From positions 1 through 64,000 of the forward strand of contig CAWBBR010000008.1 of NCBI GenBank assembly GCA_963787045.1: DNA of 64,000 nt, in the 5' to 3' direction. This DNA comes from DATJGR01 sp963787045. Its GTDB lineage: Bacteria > Pseudomonadota > Gammaproteobacteria > Pseudomonadales > Azotimanducaceae. This document shows, piece by piece, positions 26,930-36,654 of the stretch (position 1 is the stretch's first letter; each line of letters starts with the position of its first letter). The position numbers were made by a program, and so were the translations under genes. The notes under the pieces were generated by a model. That model did no database searches. It had not been told where the DNA came from and worked only from the letters and a program-made list of their open reading frames with translations.

Positions 26930-27082
26930 GTCCCGACTCCCTTCGCCATCCATGGCTGTTGGAAAACGCTGCTTTCAAGAAAGCTAGTTCAGATCCGTGA
27001 AAGCGAAAGTTGGCGAAATCCGCTGACGCGCGTTTTCCGTATCGGACATGCCGGGGTAGCATGACCGGGGACTGCTGAAAGA

Positions 27083-27098
27083 AGCGCCTCGAGGCGCT
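27083..27098. promoter_or_regulatory. 16-bp perfect palindrome upstream of sensor kinase
   Basis: AGCGCCTCGAGGCGCT is a perfect palindrome 19 nt before the kinase ATG, inside the 188-bp divergent region between the subtilisin and kinase genes. It could be an operator or an mRNA hairpin near the ribosome binding site (GGGGA). Apart from it I see only the divergent promoters' expected AT-richer stretches in this gap. Confidence 0.4.
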
Positions 27099-27117
27099 CG
27101 AATGGGGACACTGTCGA

Positions 27118-30100
27118 ATGACGCGTGATACACGCGCCTGGTTGGCGATTGCGGCTGTAGTCGCGGCGTTGACATGGATCGAAACCGCGCACGCCGATCT
27201 CGCGACCCGCTTCACTCACTACTCGGTCGAACACGGCTTGTCGCAAGCCGCGGTCGAGGCGATCGCGCAGGATCGACGGGGTTTCATCTGGCTCGGCACC
27301 GACGAGGGACTGAATCGCTTCGACGGTTACCGCTTCGTCACCTACGTCAACGACCCGAACGTGTCGACCACGCTTGCACACAACTGGGTGTGGGCGCTGC
27401 ACGTGGACGCACACGGCGCCGTCTGGGTCGGCACCGACGGCGGCGGCCTGGATCGACTGGATCCCACCACCGGCGTGTTCGAGCATCGCGCGCTGGTCGA
27501 TGACCCCGCCGCCCACATCGTGGTGCGCGCAATCGTCGCGGAGCCGTCCGGCGCGCTGTGGATCGGCACGGACGGCGACGGACTGTTTCGACTTGAGCCG
27601 GCGTCGGGTGACATCCGCCGCTTCCGCAACGTGGCGAGCGACGACACATCCCTCTCCAACGACCACGTAAAGGCGCTGCACATCGATGCGAGCGGTTGGC
27701 TCTGGATCGGCACCGACGGGGGCGGCGTGAATCGGCTGAAGCTCGGCGACAATACGCTGGAGCGTTACGCACTCGGTCGACACGACGCCGGCGCCTGGAC
27801 TAAAGCGCGCATTCGCAGCATCGTTTCAGACCCGAACGGCACGCTATGGATCGGCTCGTACGAAGACGGTCTGATCCGGCTCGACCCCGCGTCGCACGAA
27901 GTGCGCACCTACCGGCATCACGCGGACGACCCTGCCAGTCTGAGCGCCGACAGCATCCGCATCCTCTTCAACGACGAAGCGGGCGCGTTGTGGATCGGCA
28001 CCGATGGCGGCGGATTGAACCGTTACGATCCCGCCGCCGATGCATTCGAGCACGTGCGGCAGGACCCAGCCGACTTTCACAGCCTCAGCGACGATCACGT
28101 CGTGTCGCTGTTCCAGGATCGCGGCGGTGTGATGTGGGTCGGTACGTACGTCGGCGTGAACACGTGGAACCCGCGCATCGGCACATTCGCGACGGTGGCG
28201 CGTCGGAATGGCGGACCCGGCGAACTCACCAACAACTACGTCACCAGTTTTGCGAAGGCGCACGACGGCCCGTTGTGGATCGGTACGTCTGGTGGGGGTC
28301 TGAACCGGATGGATCCGGCCACCGGCGCAATCGATGCGCTGCGTCACTCGGCGAAGAACGCCGCGAGCCTGGGTGACGACCGGGTGTTTTCGCTGGCGGC
28401 CGAACCGCCGAACGCACTATGGATCGGTACGCGCTCCGGCGGCTTGAACCATCTCGATCTCGCGACCGGACACTTCCGACGATTCGTCCACGACGCCGAC
28501 GACCCCGCCTCGTTGAGCTTCGACGGCGTGACGTCGCTGCTGCTCGGCGCAGACGACACGTTATGGGTCGGGACGTATCTCGGCGGATTGAACCGGCTCG
28601 ACCGCGCGACGATGACGTTTCGCCACTTTCGCCATGACGACGGCGATCCAACCAGCTTGTGTTCCGATCGGGTCGTGGCCATGGCGGAAGATCGCGGTGG
28701 CGCCCTGGTCGTCGGGACTCACGGCGGCGGCATCTGCGTGCTCGACACGGCGCTCGGCGCGTTCGCTTCTTATCGACACGATCCGGCCGATCCGGCCAGC
28801 CTCTCGAGCAACAACGCCTGGGCGTTGCACATCGACGACGCCGACAACCTGTGGATCGGCACCGAAGACGGCGGGCTGAATCTGTGGCGCAGCGACGCGC
28901 GCAAGCGCGGCGAAGTGCGCTTCGAGCACTACGATGAAGGAAACGGTCTGCCGAGCCAGGTCGTATACGGCGTGCTCTCCGACGCCAGCGGCGACATCTG
29001 GGTCAGCTCCAACCACGGACTGTCGCGGCTGCATCCGGATTCCGGTCGGGTACAGACGTACGACGTCAGCAACGGCCTGCCGAACAACGAATTCAATACC
29101 GGCGCGCAGTTCCGTTCCGACACCGGCGAGCTGTATTTCGGCGGCGTCGGCGGATTCACGTTCTTCAAACCCGAATCCATCCGCACCAACTCGCACCCGC
29201 CGCAACTCGCGTTGACGCGCGTGCAGGTCATGAATCGCGACGTGACGCCGGGCCGGCGCGTCGAACTCGGCTATCGCGATCAGCTGATGACATTCGAGTA
29301 CGCCGCGCTCGACTTCACGGCGCCGCAACGCAACACCTACAAGCATCGCCTGATCGGCTTCGACCGGGAGTGGGTGGACGACGGACCGCTGCATCGCGCG
29401 ACGTACACGAACCTCGCGCCGGGCGACTATGTCTTTCAGGTGATGGCCGCGAACAACGACGGCGTGTGGAGCACCCAACCGCTCACGGTGAACCTGCGCG
29501 CGACGCCACCGCCGTGGGCCACTCCGTTGGCAAAAGCCGGCTATCTGCTGCTGGCGCTCGCGCTGGCGTTGCTCGCGTATCGCGCGCAAAGCCGCCGCCT
29601 CGCGGTGGCGCGACAGATCCACAACACGAACCTGCTGTTGCGCGCCGAAATCGAAGAGCGGCAGGCGCAAGAGCGCGCGTTGATCCGCGAGCGCGAGAAC
29701 GCGCAACGATATCTCGACATCGTCGAGGTGATGATTCTCGCGCTCGATCCCGAAGGGACAGTGTTGCGCGTGAACCAGAAAGGTACGCGCGTCCTCGGGT
29801 ATCCCGAGTGGCAGATCATCGGCGCCAACTTCTACGACCGATTGGTTCCGGCCGAGATCCGGGACCGGGTTCGCCAACAGTTCCAGAGTGTCGCACAGTA
29901 CGACTACTTCGAATCGCCGATCGTCGCGAAGGATGGCACCGAGCGGCTCATCGCGTGGCACACCACTCCGCTACCCGCGACCGATCACGACCCTCGCGGC
30001 TTGCTGATTTCGGGCGCGGACGTCACTCAGGTACGACAGCTCGAGCAGCAGCTGCGCGATTCGCAGCGAATGGACGCGCTCGGTACGCTGGCCAGCGGTA

Positions 30101-31201
30101 TCGCGCACGACTTCAACAACATCCTGACGTCGATCCTCGGCTTCGCGCAGCTGACCCAGGCGACGGTGGCTCGCGGCAGCAAAGCCGCGAGCTATCTCGA
30201 TCGGCTGCAGACATCGGTCGATCGAGCGAAAGGTCTGGTGCAGGCGATCCTCACGTTCGGGCGACGGGCCAGACAGACCCAACGACCCAGTTCGCTCGCG
30301 ATGATCGCGCGCGAAGCACTGCAGCTGGTGCGGCCGTCATTGCCCGCCAACATCGAGATTCGCACGGAGATCGACGACCACTGCGGCGCGGTGTTCGCCG
30401 ACCCGAGCCAACTGCATCAAGTCGTGATGAATCTATGTACGAACGCGTATCAGGCGATCGGCGACGGCGGCGGCGTGCTTGACGATCGTCGTCGAGGCGC
30501 ACGAGGTCGACGTGGAGGAAGCGCGTTCGAATCCGGTGCTCGCCACGGGCGCGCACGTCCGCCTGATCGTCAGCGATACCGGCGCGGGTATGGACGAGGC
30601 CACGAAGGCGCGCATCTTCGACCCATTCTTCACGACGAAGCGCCCAGGCGAAGGAACCGGGCTCGGTTTGTCGGTCGTACACGGCATCGTGACGCAGTTG
30701 CGCGGAACGATCAGCGTGAGCAGCAGCCCCGGCGACGGATCGCGCTTCGAGGTGGTGCTGCCGCGTTGCGCGGAGCCGGCGATCGTGGCGACCCACTCCG
30801 ACACGCCGGAACCCGACGCGGCGAACGGCGACGAGACGATTCTGTTCGTAGACGACGAAGTGGACGTGCAGCAGAGCATGCAGGGGTTGCTCGAATTGCT
30901 CGGGTATCGCGCGTTGACCGCCTCCAACGGCGACGAGGCACTGGTGCGCTTCAAGCAGCACGCGGACGAGATCGACCTGGTGATCACCGACCGCGCGATG
31001 CCCGGCATGATGGGCAGCGATCTCGCCCTCGCCCTGCGCGCCCTGCGCGCGAATCTGCCGATCATCATGATTACCGGCGGCGCCACCGACTCGCTGCCGG
31101 TGGAGTCGGTCAGCCGCTACCTCCACAAGCCGTTCACCAAGGACGATCTTGGCGCGGCAATTCGCAGCGCGATGCCGCGACGCGTGGCAAATGGTGAGTG
31201 A
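27118..31201 (+). CDS. Hybrid sensor histidine kinase with two-component-regulator propeller (frameshifted)
   Basis: About 1360 residues after correcting one extra base near 30481. Order: signal peptide (1-27); a long periplasmic beta-propeller of Reg_prop repeats (40 to about 680), seen as recurrent LWIGT-GGGLNR motifs; a Y_Y_Y domain (about 710-790); a membrane helix (AKAGYLLLALALALLAY); a short coiled coil; a PAS domain; HisKA with the phospho-His H997 in SGIAHDFNNILTSILGF; HATPase_c (NAYQAIGD, SDTGAGMDE, GEGTGLGLSV); and a C-terminal receiver with phospho-Asp about D1291 (VITDRAMPG) and the Lys in YLHKPF. Such 'one-protein' systems sense polysaccharides or other polymers in many bacteria. 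No separate DNA-binding output domain is present. Confidence 0.9.
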
Positions 31202-31278
31202 GTTGAGGTTATACTCCAGACCCTTCGGCCCGTGCGAAACCGCAAATCGGCGCACGGTGTGCGTTCCAGGAGGGATCG

Positions 31279-31416
31279 TTGGCAAAGCCAAACTACAAGT
31301 TTCAGAAACGGCAAAAGGATCTGGCCAAGCAGAAGAAAAAGGAGGAGAAGCGTCTGAAAAAGGCCGCTCGAACTGGCGAACAACCGAGCGATGACGCGCC
31401 TCCCGTGGAAGAGTAG
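31279..31416 (+). CDS. Small Lys-rich conserved protein, 45 residues
   Basis: A TTG start lies 5 nt after a perfect AGGAGG Shine-Dalgarno and opens LAKPNYKFQKRQKDLAKQKK. The product is very basic and helical in the middle, with an acidic end (PSDDAPPVEE). Short proteins beginning AKPNY-FQKRQKELAKK are widespread in proteobacteria as unnamed hypothetical genes; that recollection supports the call. No function is known. It lies 42 bp upstream of a cold-shock gene on the same strand. Confidence 0.75.
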   Translation: MAKPNYKFQKRQKDLAKQKKKEEKRLKKAARTGEQPSDDAPPVEE

Positions 31417-31458
31417 TTCGCGTACCCAGTAATACAGTTAGGAATACCGAGAGGAACT

Positions 31459-31671
31459 ATGTCAGCTCAACGCATCACCGGCACCGTCAAATGGTTTGAC
31501 GATGCAAAAGGCTTCGGATTCATCGAACGCGAAGGCGGCCCGGACGTATTCGTACATTTCCGCGCCATCAACGGAACCGGCCGCCGGACCCTGGCAGAGG
31601 GCCAGCGGGTCAGTTTCGAAGTGACCCAGGGTAAGAAGGGTCCGCAAGCGGAAAACGTCAATCCCGAGTGA
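31459..31671 (+). CDS. Cold-shock protein (CspA family)
   Basis: This 70-residue single cold-shock domain has both RNA-binding motifs: RNP1 as KGFGFIE and RNP2 as VFVHF, after the usual GTVKWFDDAKG. It binds single-stranded RNA or DNA and melts secondary structures. A good AGAGGA site precedes the ATG. It lies just after the Lys-rich small gene and may share its transcript. Confidence 0.93.
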   Translation: MSAQRITGTVKWFDDAKGFGFIEREGGPDVFVHFRAINGTGRRTLAEGQRVSFEVTQGKKGPQAENVNPE

Positions 31672-31803
31672 GTCTGCTGCCGCGACCCACCGTCGCGGCA
31701 ACGTCACAGATCCCGTGTATCGCGCTGCCCGGTCCCGCAAGGCAGCCGGCGCAGTACCGATACGCGACCGTGCACCGCACGTGCACGCGCGAGGAGAATC
31801 CCC

Positions 31804-32211
31804 ATGATCCGATTCGCCCGGTATGCCGGTCTCGCGATCGTGTTCGCCTGGTTCTTCTTCGGCGGTGTTTCGCACTTCACCAACGTCGCCTTCTTCGTGG
31901 CGATCATGCCGCCGTACGTTCCCTTTCCGCTTGCAGCCGTTTACGTGAGCGGCGTGTTCGAAGTGCTGTTCGCAATCGGCATCCTCATTCCCGCCACGCG
32001 CGAGTGGTCGGGCAATCTGTTGATCCTGCTGACGCTCGCCGTTACGCCGGCGAACGTGCACATGTGGCTGCACCCCGAACTGTTTCCGGACGTGTCGCCC
32101 ACGCTGCTGTCGGTACGCCTCGTCGTGCAGGTGCTGCTGTTGGCGCTGATCTGGTGGAGCACGCGGATGCCGCGCGCGGCCGCCTCGTCCATTCAAACTG
32201 CCGGTGCCTGA
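31804..32211 (+). CDS. DoxX-like four-helix membrane protein
   Basis: This 135-residue protein has four hydrophobic helices. It contains the FFFGGVSHFTN and MPPYVPFPLAAVYVSGVFEVLFA segments typical of small DoxX-like/DUF-type proteins, with LHPELFPDV in the last loop. The function is unknown; relatives are linked to redox or thiosulfate metabolism. GAGGAGAA precedes the ATG. The end overlaps the next gene by 8 bp. The 132-bp gap before it shows no other feature. Confidence 0.72.
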   Translation: MIRFARYAGLAIVFAWFFFGGVSHFTNVAFFVAIMPPYVPFPLAAVYVSGVFEVLFAIGILIPATREWSGNLLILLTLAVTPANVHMWLHPELFPDVSPTLLSVRLVVQVLLLALIWWSTRMPRAAASSIQTAGA

Positions 32212-32515
32212 CTGGTACCTGTACATGGTGCGCTGCGCCGACGGCAGCGTGTACACCGGCGTCAGTACCGACGTGCAGCGGCGCTGGAAGGAACACCAGC
32301 GCGGCGGTGCGCGAGCGGCGCGCTACCTTCGCACGCGTCGACCGGTCGACCTGATATTCAGCGCGATGATCGGCGAGAAAGGCGCCGCGTTGCGTGCCGA
32401 GCACGCGATCAAGCAACTCGAGAAGCACCAGAAGGAAGCACTCGCAAGCGGCGCGGTTGCGCTGCGGGTCATTCTCGACGCTTACGACCAGCGTCGCGCC
32501 GTGCGGACGTCATAA
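32204..32515 (+). CDS. GIY-YIG nuclease family protein (UPF0213/YhbQ-like)
   Basis: This 103-residue single GIY-YIG domain reads WYLYMVRCADGSVYTGVS, followed by DVQRRWKEHQ with the catalytic Arg and His; the motif Glu is in RAEHAIKQLEK. YhbQ-like proteins have weak nuclease activity or roles in DNA repair. The start is GTG at 32204, overlapping the upstream stop. It faces the amidotransferase gene convergently. Confidence 0.88.
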   Translation: MPDWYLYMVRCADGSVYTGVSTDVQRRWKEHQRGGARAARYLRTRRPVDLIFSAMIGEKGAALRAEHAIKQLEKHQKEALASGAVALRVILDAYDQRRAVRTS

Positions 32516-32523
32516 CGCCATCG

Positions 32524-33372
32524 TCACAATGACAAGCTGCGGACGACGCGGTTGTCCGCGAGCAACACCATCGAATTCGGCTTGAAGGCGGTCCAGCCGG
32601 GATCTTCCGACAACGGCTCCGAACTGACGATGACCGACCCGGAGTGCACCGTGTCGATCATTCTGCACACGCCGTCCTCACAGATGTAGCGCTGACCCTG
32701 ATTGATGTGCAGCGACGAACCTTCGTCCGGATCGTCGGTGGTATAGCGCACCGCGACCGCTTCATGACCATTCGTCAGCACCGCGTTGATGTAGAGGTGT
32801 TCTTCGGGCGCGTGCGCTGCCACCAGTTCGCGAACGCGTTCGAGACCGCGCTGGAACGAACGCGCAATCGCTTCCACGTCGGCGTCGTTTCCTTCCGTCG
32901 CCAGCTCGTCGAGCAGCACCGCAAAGAAGTGCTCGGAGTCGGTGCTGCCGTGAATGGCATCGAAGCGCGCGTCCGACAACTGCGACAACAGCGCGCGCCG
33001 GATCTTGCCGAAGCCGCCGATATCGCCGTTGTGCATGAACGACCAGCGGCCGACCACGAACGGATGACAGTTCAACTCCGACACGGCGAGCTGCTGGGTG
33101 GCGGCTCGGACGTGGGCCATGACGCAGCGGCTCGTCACCACCCGCGCGATCTCGTGCAGGTTGGCGTTGTTCCACGCGGGAGAGACACCGCGAAAGCGTC
33201 CTGGTGCGTCAGTCAGTTCAGGCACGTACCAGACGACGCCGAACCCATCGCCGTTCAGCGGTTCTTCGCCTTCGCGCGAATCGAAGCTCTGGTTGATCAG
33301 CGAGTGCGTCGGTTCGGTTACCAACGCGCTCAAGCGGATCGGCTCGCCTTGATAGAAGGTGAACCTGCACAT
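32524..33372 (-). CDS. Class II glutamine amidotransferase (YafJ-like)
   Basis: The start MCRFTFYQGEP places the nucleophile Cys at residue 2, as required for Ntn-type amidotransferases. NGDGFGVVWY, VMAHVRAAT and FMHNGDIGGF are family motifs of YafJ/EgtC-like proteins. The protein is 282 residues. It hydrolyses glutamine or a related gamma-glutamyl amide; the acceptor partner is unknown. ATG at 33372 is preferred over the GTG one codon earlier because Cys must be residue 2. Confidence 0.88.
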   Translation of the reverse strand: MCRFTFYQGEPIRLSALVTEPTHSLINQSFDSREGEEPLNGDGFGVVWYVPELTDAPGRFRGVSPAWNNANLHEIARVVTSRCVMAHVRAATQQLAVSELNCHPFVVGRWSFMHNGDIGGFGKIRRALLSQLSDARFDAIHGSTDSEHFFAVLLDELATEGNDADVEAIARSFQRGLERVRELVAAHAPEEHLYINAVLTNGHEAVAVRYTTDDPDEGSSLHINQGQRYICEDGVCRMIDTVHSGSVIVSSEPLSEDPGWTAFKPNSMVLLADNRVVRSLSL

Positions 33373-33457
33373 CACGTCCGTCCTGGGGTCGCCTCCAACC
33401 GCGAGGCATCAGTACCAGTCTAGGCGAGATCTCGGGCGTGGCTTTTCAATAGAACAG

Positions 33458-33754
33458 TCAGTGGAAGACGTCGCCGTCGGGGCGGTTCATGGTGGGGCGA
33501 TCGCCGTCGCCTTCCTGGATGTGCTCGTTCGGGTCGACGCCGGCGCGCTCGAACGCGATCTGCACCGATTCGGAGATGCACGCCGGACACATACCCTCGG
33601 CGATCAGCCCTTCCAGCACCATTCCGATGACGTCGTACACCGAGAGCGTTTCCTCGTGCTCTTCGTTGTAGCGCCACAGCGCATCCTCGACGTTGCGCAC
33701 CACCGTCTGGCTGCGCACGTCGTCGCGCATGCGACGCTGTTCCTCATCGTTCAT
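33458..33754 (-). CDS. Unknown 98-residue acidic protein with CxxC
   Basis: This small acidic protein has a helical N-terminus (NDEEQRRMRDDVRSQ), a central ETLSVYDVIGMVLEGL and one CPAC pair (GMCPACIS). The C-terminus is Asp/Pro-rich. I do not recognise the family. It lies between the amidotransferase (85 bp downstream) and the hotdog-like gene (88 bp upstream), same strand. Coding bias and length support a real gene. The 85-bp gap on its downstream side shows nothing else. Confidence 0.6.
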   Translation of the reverse strand: MNDEEQRRMRDDVRSQTVVRNVEDALWRYNEEHEETLSVYDVIGMVLEGLIAEGMCPACISESVQIAFERAGVDPNEHIQEGDGDRPTMNRPDGDVFH

Positions 33755-33842
33755 CGGTGCACTTCAGTTTGCTCGAAGGGGACGCAGGAATACGCGAACG
33801 CCGGAGGAAGATCAAGCGCTACGCGGCGAAGCGCCATGCCGT

Positions 33843-34790
33843 TCAAGCGCCGTCGCGGTCGATGGTCGTCGTGGGCCGCGTCGTGGCCGATTGGGCATCG
33901 GACGACCACAGCGGACTCGACGCCTTCATGAATCGCAGCATCATCAGCATGCTCGCGACGTCGGTCCCCTCAGCGGGGTCGGTCAGGGTGGTTTCGTACC
34001 AGAAGAACTCCGTCTTCGGCGTGTCGCTGACGGCGAGCACGCGGCCGCGCGCGAGGTAATCCGTTTCCGCAAACAGCGGACCGTTGATGTGCTGCACTTC
34101 GATTGCGCCGAACAGCCCGACCACCGGACCGCTGCGCGCCAGCAGCGCAGGCTCCACTGCGCGCATCGCGCGCACCATCAGGCTCGGTGGCAGCGCCGCC
34201 TTACCCCACTGACTCGCGGTCGTGTACTCGTGGAGCGGCTCGGTGATGACGGCCAGGCGCTCATCGAGTGCGCTGCGCGCGATGCGCGTCGGCACCCCGT
34301 CGCAACACGCGTTGCGTGACAGCTCGGCGAGGATGCGCAGTTCGCCTGGCTGCGGAACCATCTGGATACGTTGTCGCAACGCAGAGCCGAGGTCGGGGCA
34401 ACCGATCGACGCGGTGCCGTCGGCGATGCGTTCCGAGCCGGCGCGGGATTTCGGGTGCTCCATCCACACTTCGATGCGGACGTCGTCGGTCGGCGGTCGC
34501 ATCGGTGCGACGGCGTGGCATTGAGCCGCTTCGAGGTCGGTCGTCGCGTAGCGGAAGTAAAGCGACAGGCCGCCGCATTGCCACCATCGCGGACCGAACA
34601 TGTGCACGAGCAGCGGCGGAAATTGCTCCATGTGCAGCGACGCCGCCACGGTACCGCCGCGGAACCCGAGTTTCTGGGCAACGGCGTCGTCGTGGATGCT
34701 GCCCTTCTCGTTCGAGCCCGAGTTGCGCGGTCTGCGCACCGGCCCCACCCACACGCCGCCCCCAAGCGGCCACGCGCTGAACTGCGTCAT
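33843..34790 (-). CDS. Probable double-hotdog protein (MaoC/acyl-dehydratase-like), unknown function
   Basis: This 315-residue cytoplasmic protein contains GSIHDDAVAQKLGFRGGTVA, resembling the loop and helix of MaoC-type hydratases. A second half has similar spacing (VQHINGPLFAETDYLARGRV). The match is loose and no classical Asp-His pair can be assigned with certainty. ATG at 34790 (MTQFSAWPLGGG) is taken rather than an upstream in-frame start because the region before it is Arg-rich and unlikely to be coding. It ends 88 bp before the CxxC gene. Confidence 0.5.
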   Translation of the reverse strand: MTQFSAWPLGGGVWVGPVRRPRNSGSNEKGSIHDDAVAQKLGFRGGTVAASLHMEQFPPLLVHMFGPRWWQCGGLSLYFRYATTDLEAAQCHAVAPMRPPTDDVRIEVWMEHPKSRAGSERIADGTASIGCPDLGSALRQRIQMVPQPGELRILAELSRNACCDGVPTRIARSALDERLAVITEPLHEYTTASQWGKAALPPSLMVRAMRAVEPALLARSGPVVGLFGAIEVQHINGPLFAETDYLARGRVLAVSDTPKTEFFWYETTLTDPAEGTDVASMLMMLRFMKASSPLWSSDAQSATTRPTTTIDRDGA

Positions 34791-34854
34791 CGAGACGGCC
34801 TCCCTCCACGACCGCGAGCGACGGCCCGAGTGTATACCGCCCGCTCGCACACCG

Positions 34855-35520
34855 TCAGTCGGACGACGCGCCGCCGTGCAATTCGTCGAGCACGCGCGGC
34901 ACTCCGGCGACCGAATCGAGCACGCGCGTTGCGCCCGCGAAATCGTGCGCCGTCCCGAAGAACCGATTGTGGACGATCAGACACTGCAGTCCGGCCGCGT
35001 GCGCCGCGTCGAGGCCCTGCTTCGAGTCCTCGATTACCACCGCTTCGTCCGGCGACGCACCGAACCGTGCAAGCGCTGCGAGATATCCGTCCGGCGCGGG
35101 TTTGTGCGGCTGATAGTCGTCGCCGGTCAACACGAACTCCATGTGACGCACGATGCGGCGCTCGCGGTGAATCAGTTCGAAGTCGCGGCGTTTCGCCGTC
35201 GTCACGATCGCCATCCGGTACGCCGCGGTCATCGACGCGATCGTGTCGTGCACGCCGTCGATCTCGAGATTTCGCGACCGGATGAACTGCTGGTAGTACT
35301 CGTTACGCAGATTGCGCTGCCTGTCGATCGTACCGGAATCGATTCCGGCCCGTTCCGCCAGCGTCCATGAAGTCACGCCTTGCGCGCGCAAGCGATGGTA
35401 CAGCTCGAGTTCCAGCGCGATGCCGATCTCTGCGAGCGCACGCCTGGTTGCGAGGTAGTAGCCCTCCTCCGTGTCGACCAGTACGCCGTCGTTGTCCCAC
35501 AGAACGAATCGAATCGCCAT
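34855..35520 (-). CDS. HAD-superfamily hydrolase (beta-phosphoglucomutase-like)
   Basis: This 221-residue HAD phosphatase has motif I WDNDGVLVDTE (Asp9 and Asp11), a helical cap, the motif II Thr in IVTTAK, motif III Lys in PHKPAPDGY and motif IV in VIEDSKQGLDAA. The shape is that of beta-phosphoglucomutase or phosphoglycolate phosphatase. It is a general sugar-phosphate phosphatase by family; the substrate is unknown. It follows the S1/P1 nuclease gene after 9 bp. Confidence 0.88.
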   Translation of the reverse strand: MAIRFVLWDNDGVLVDTEEGYYLATRRALAEIGIALELELYHRLRAQGVTSWTLAERAGIDSGTIDRQRNLRNEYYQQFIRSRNLEIDGVHDTIASMTAAYRMAIVTTAKRRDFELIHRERRIVRHMEFVLTGDDYQPHKPAPDGYLAALARFGASPDEAVVIEDSKQGLDAAHAAGLQCLIVHNRFFGTAHDFAGATRVLDSVAGVPRVLDELHGGASSD

Positions 35521-35529
35521 TCGCGCGCC

Positions 35530-36579
35530 TCAGTTAGCTTGTTGGGAACAGCCCGCCGCCGCGCCGACACCGGCGAGCGCTTCGAGCACCGACGCGGTGC
35601 GACGTCCGGCGAGCCCGATCTGACGAACCGCCGTGACGTGCATTGCCGAGAGATACGCATCGCCGATCGACACGCTCGGTTGACGGGTATCGCCGGCGGC
35701 GGCGATCGCCGCGCGCAATTCCGGCGTGTATGCAGCGCTCGCAGCCAATGCACGGCTCTGTTTCGCCCACGATTGGAAACGGCGCGGAAGGTCGCCGTTG
35801 TCGTCGTTCTTCGTCGTCGATGCCGTCCGGCCGTAGTCACGCGCGAGCGCCTCCAGTTGCCGATATTTCCACTCGTCGCCCAGCGCGGCGTCCCACAACG
35901 CGTGCAGGTTGTCCGCGCCCAGCGGCGATGCTCCGACCACCAGAATGTCGTTGCCGCCGCGGTCGCCGCGATCGCCGCGGATGAACGCCGGAAACGCATA
36001 CAACGCGGTGGCGTGCAGCGGCTGGTGCACATCGGCGGTCAAATGCGTGATCCACGCCAGCGAAAGCGCGCGCTGGGCGTCGGTGGCACCGCACCAGTTC
36101 TGCGTCAGCGTCTCGAGCGCCTGCACGACGTTCATGTGCGCATCGTCGGACTCGTTCGGCACGACCATCGACGGCACCGGCGCGCCGATGCGTCGATGAT
36201 CCGCCGGCTGAAGATATGTCGGCAGGTTGATGTAGTGCCAGCTGCCGTGGTTGTAGCGCGCGATCAGTGCGTCGCGCGCCGACGCGCCACGCACGTTGTC
36301 GAACCGACGCGCCGCATCCGGCCAGGTCGACGCAAACGCGAAGTACCAACGATCCTGCTCGGCTGCGGCGGCGCCACGCAACGCTTTCGGCAGCCGTGGC
36401 ACGAAATCCTCCTGGAAGCGTGGATGCGAGCGCACCAAGCGCGCCATCGGTCCACGCACCGTCACAGGCATCCGGTCGTAGGCAATCAACGCCGCGATCA
36501 TGTGGCCGGTGTCGTTCCAGGCCGACGCCGCCGGTGCGACGGCCAACAGCATCAGCAACCCCCAGCTACAGCTCGTCAT
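35530..36579 (-). CDS. Secreted S1/P1-type nuclease
   Basis: This 349-residue protein has a signal peptide ending ASAW, so the mature N-terminus is Trp, which with GH in WNDTGHMIA is a zinc ligand in the S1/P1 family. Other ligands lie in WHYINLP and in AWITHLTADVHQPLHA. Enzymes of this family need three zinc ions and cleave single-stranded nucleic acids and 3'-nucleotides. ATG at 36579 follows GGAGG; an alternative start at 36618 adds 13 residues. It is probably periplasmic and serves phosphate or nucleoside scavenging, with the downstream phosphatase. Confidence 0.85.
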   Translation of the reverse strand: MTSCSWGLLMLLAVAPAASAWNDTGHMIAALIAYDRMPVTVRGPMARLVRSHPRFQEDFVPRLPKALRGAAAAEQDRWYFAFASTWPDAARRFDNVRGASARDALIARYNHGSWHYINLPTYLQPADHRRIGAPVPSMVVPNESDDAHMNVVQALETLTQNWCGATDAQRALSLAWITHLTADVHQPLHATALYAFPAFIRGDRGDRGGNDILVVGASPLGADNLHALWDAALGDEWKYRQLEALARDYGRTASTTKNDDNGDLPRRFQSWAKQSRALAASAAYTPELRAAIAAAGDTRQPSVSIGDAYLSAMHVTAVRQIGLAGRRTASVLEALAGVGAAAGCSQQAN

Positions 36580-36654
36580 CCATCCTCCAGCGCCTTCTAA
36601 TTCACTCGCCTTATTCATATCATCCAAGCCTTTACGCACCTGGCAGACGAAGAC

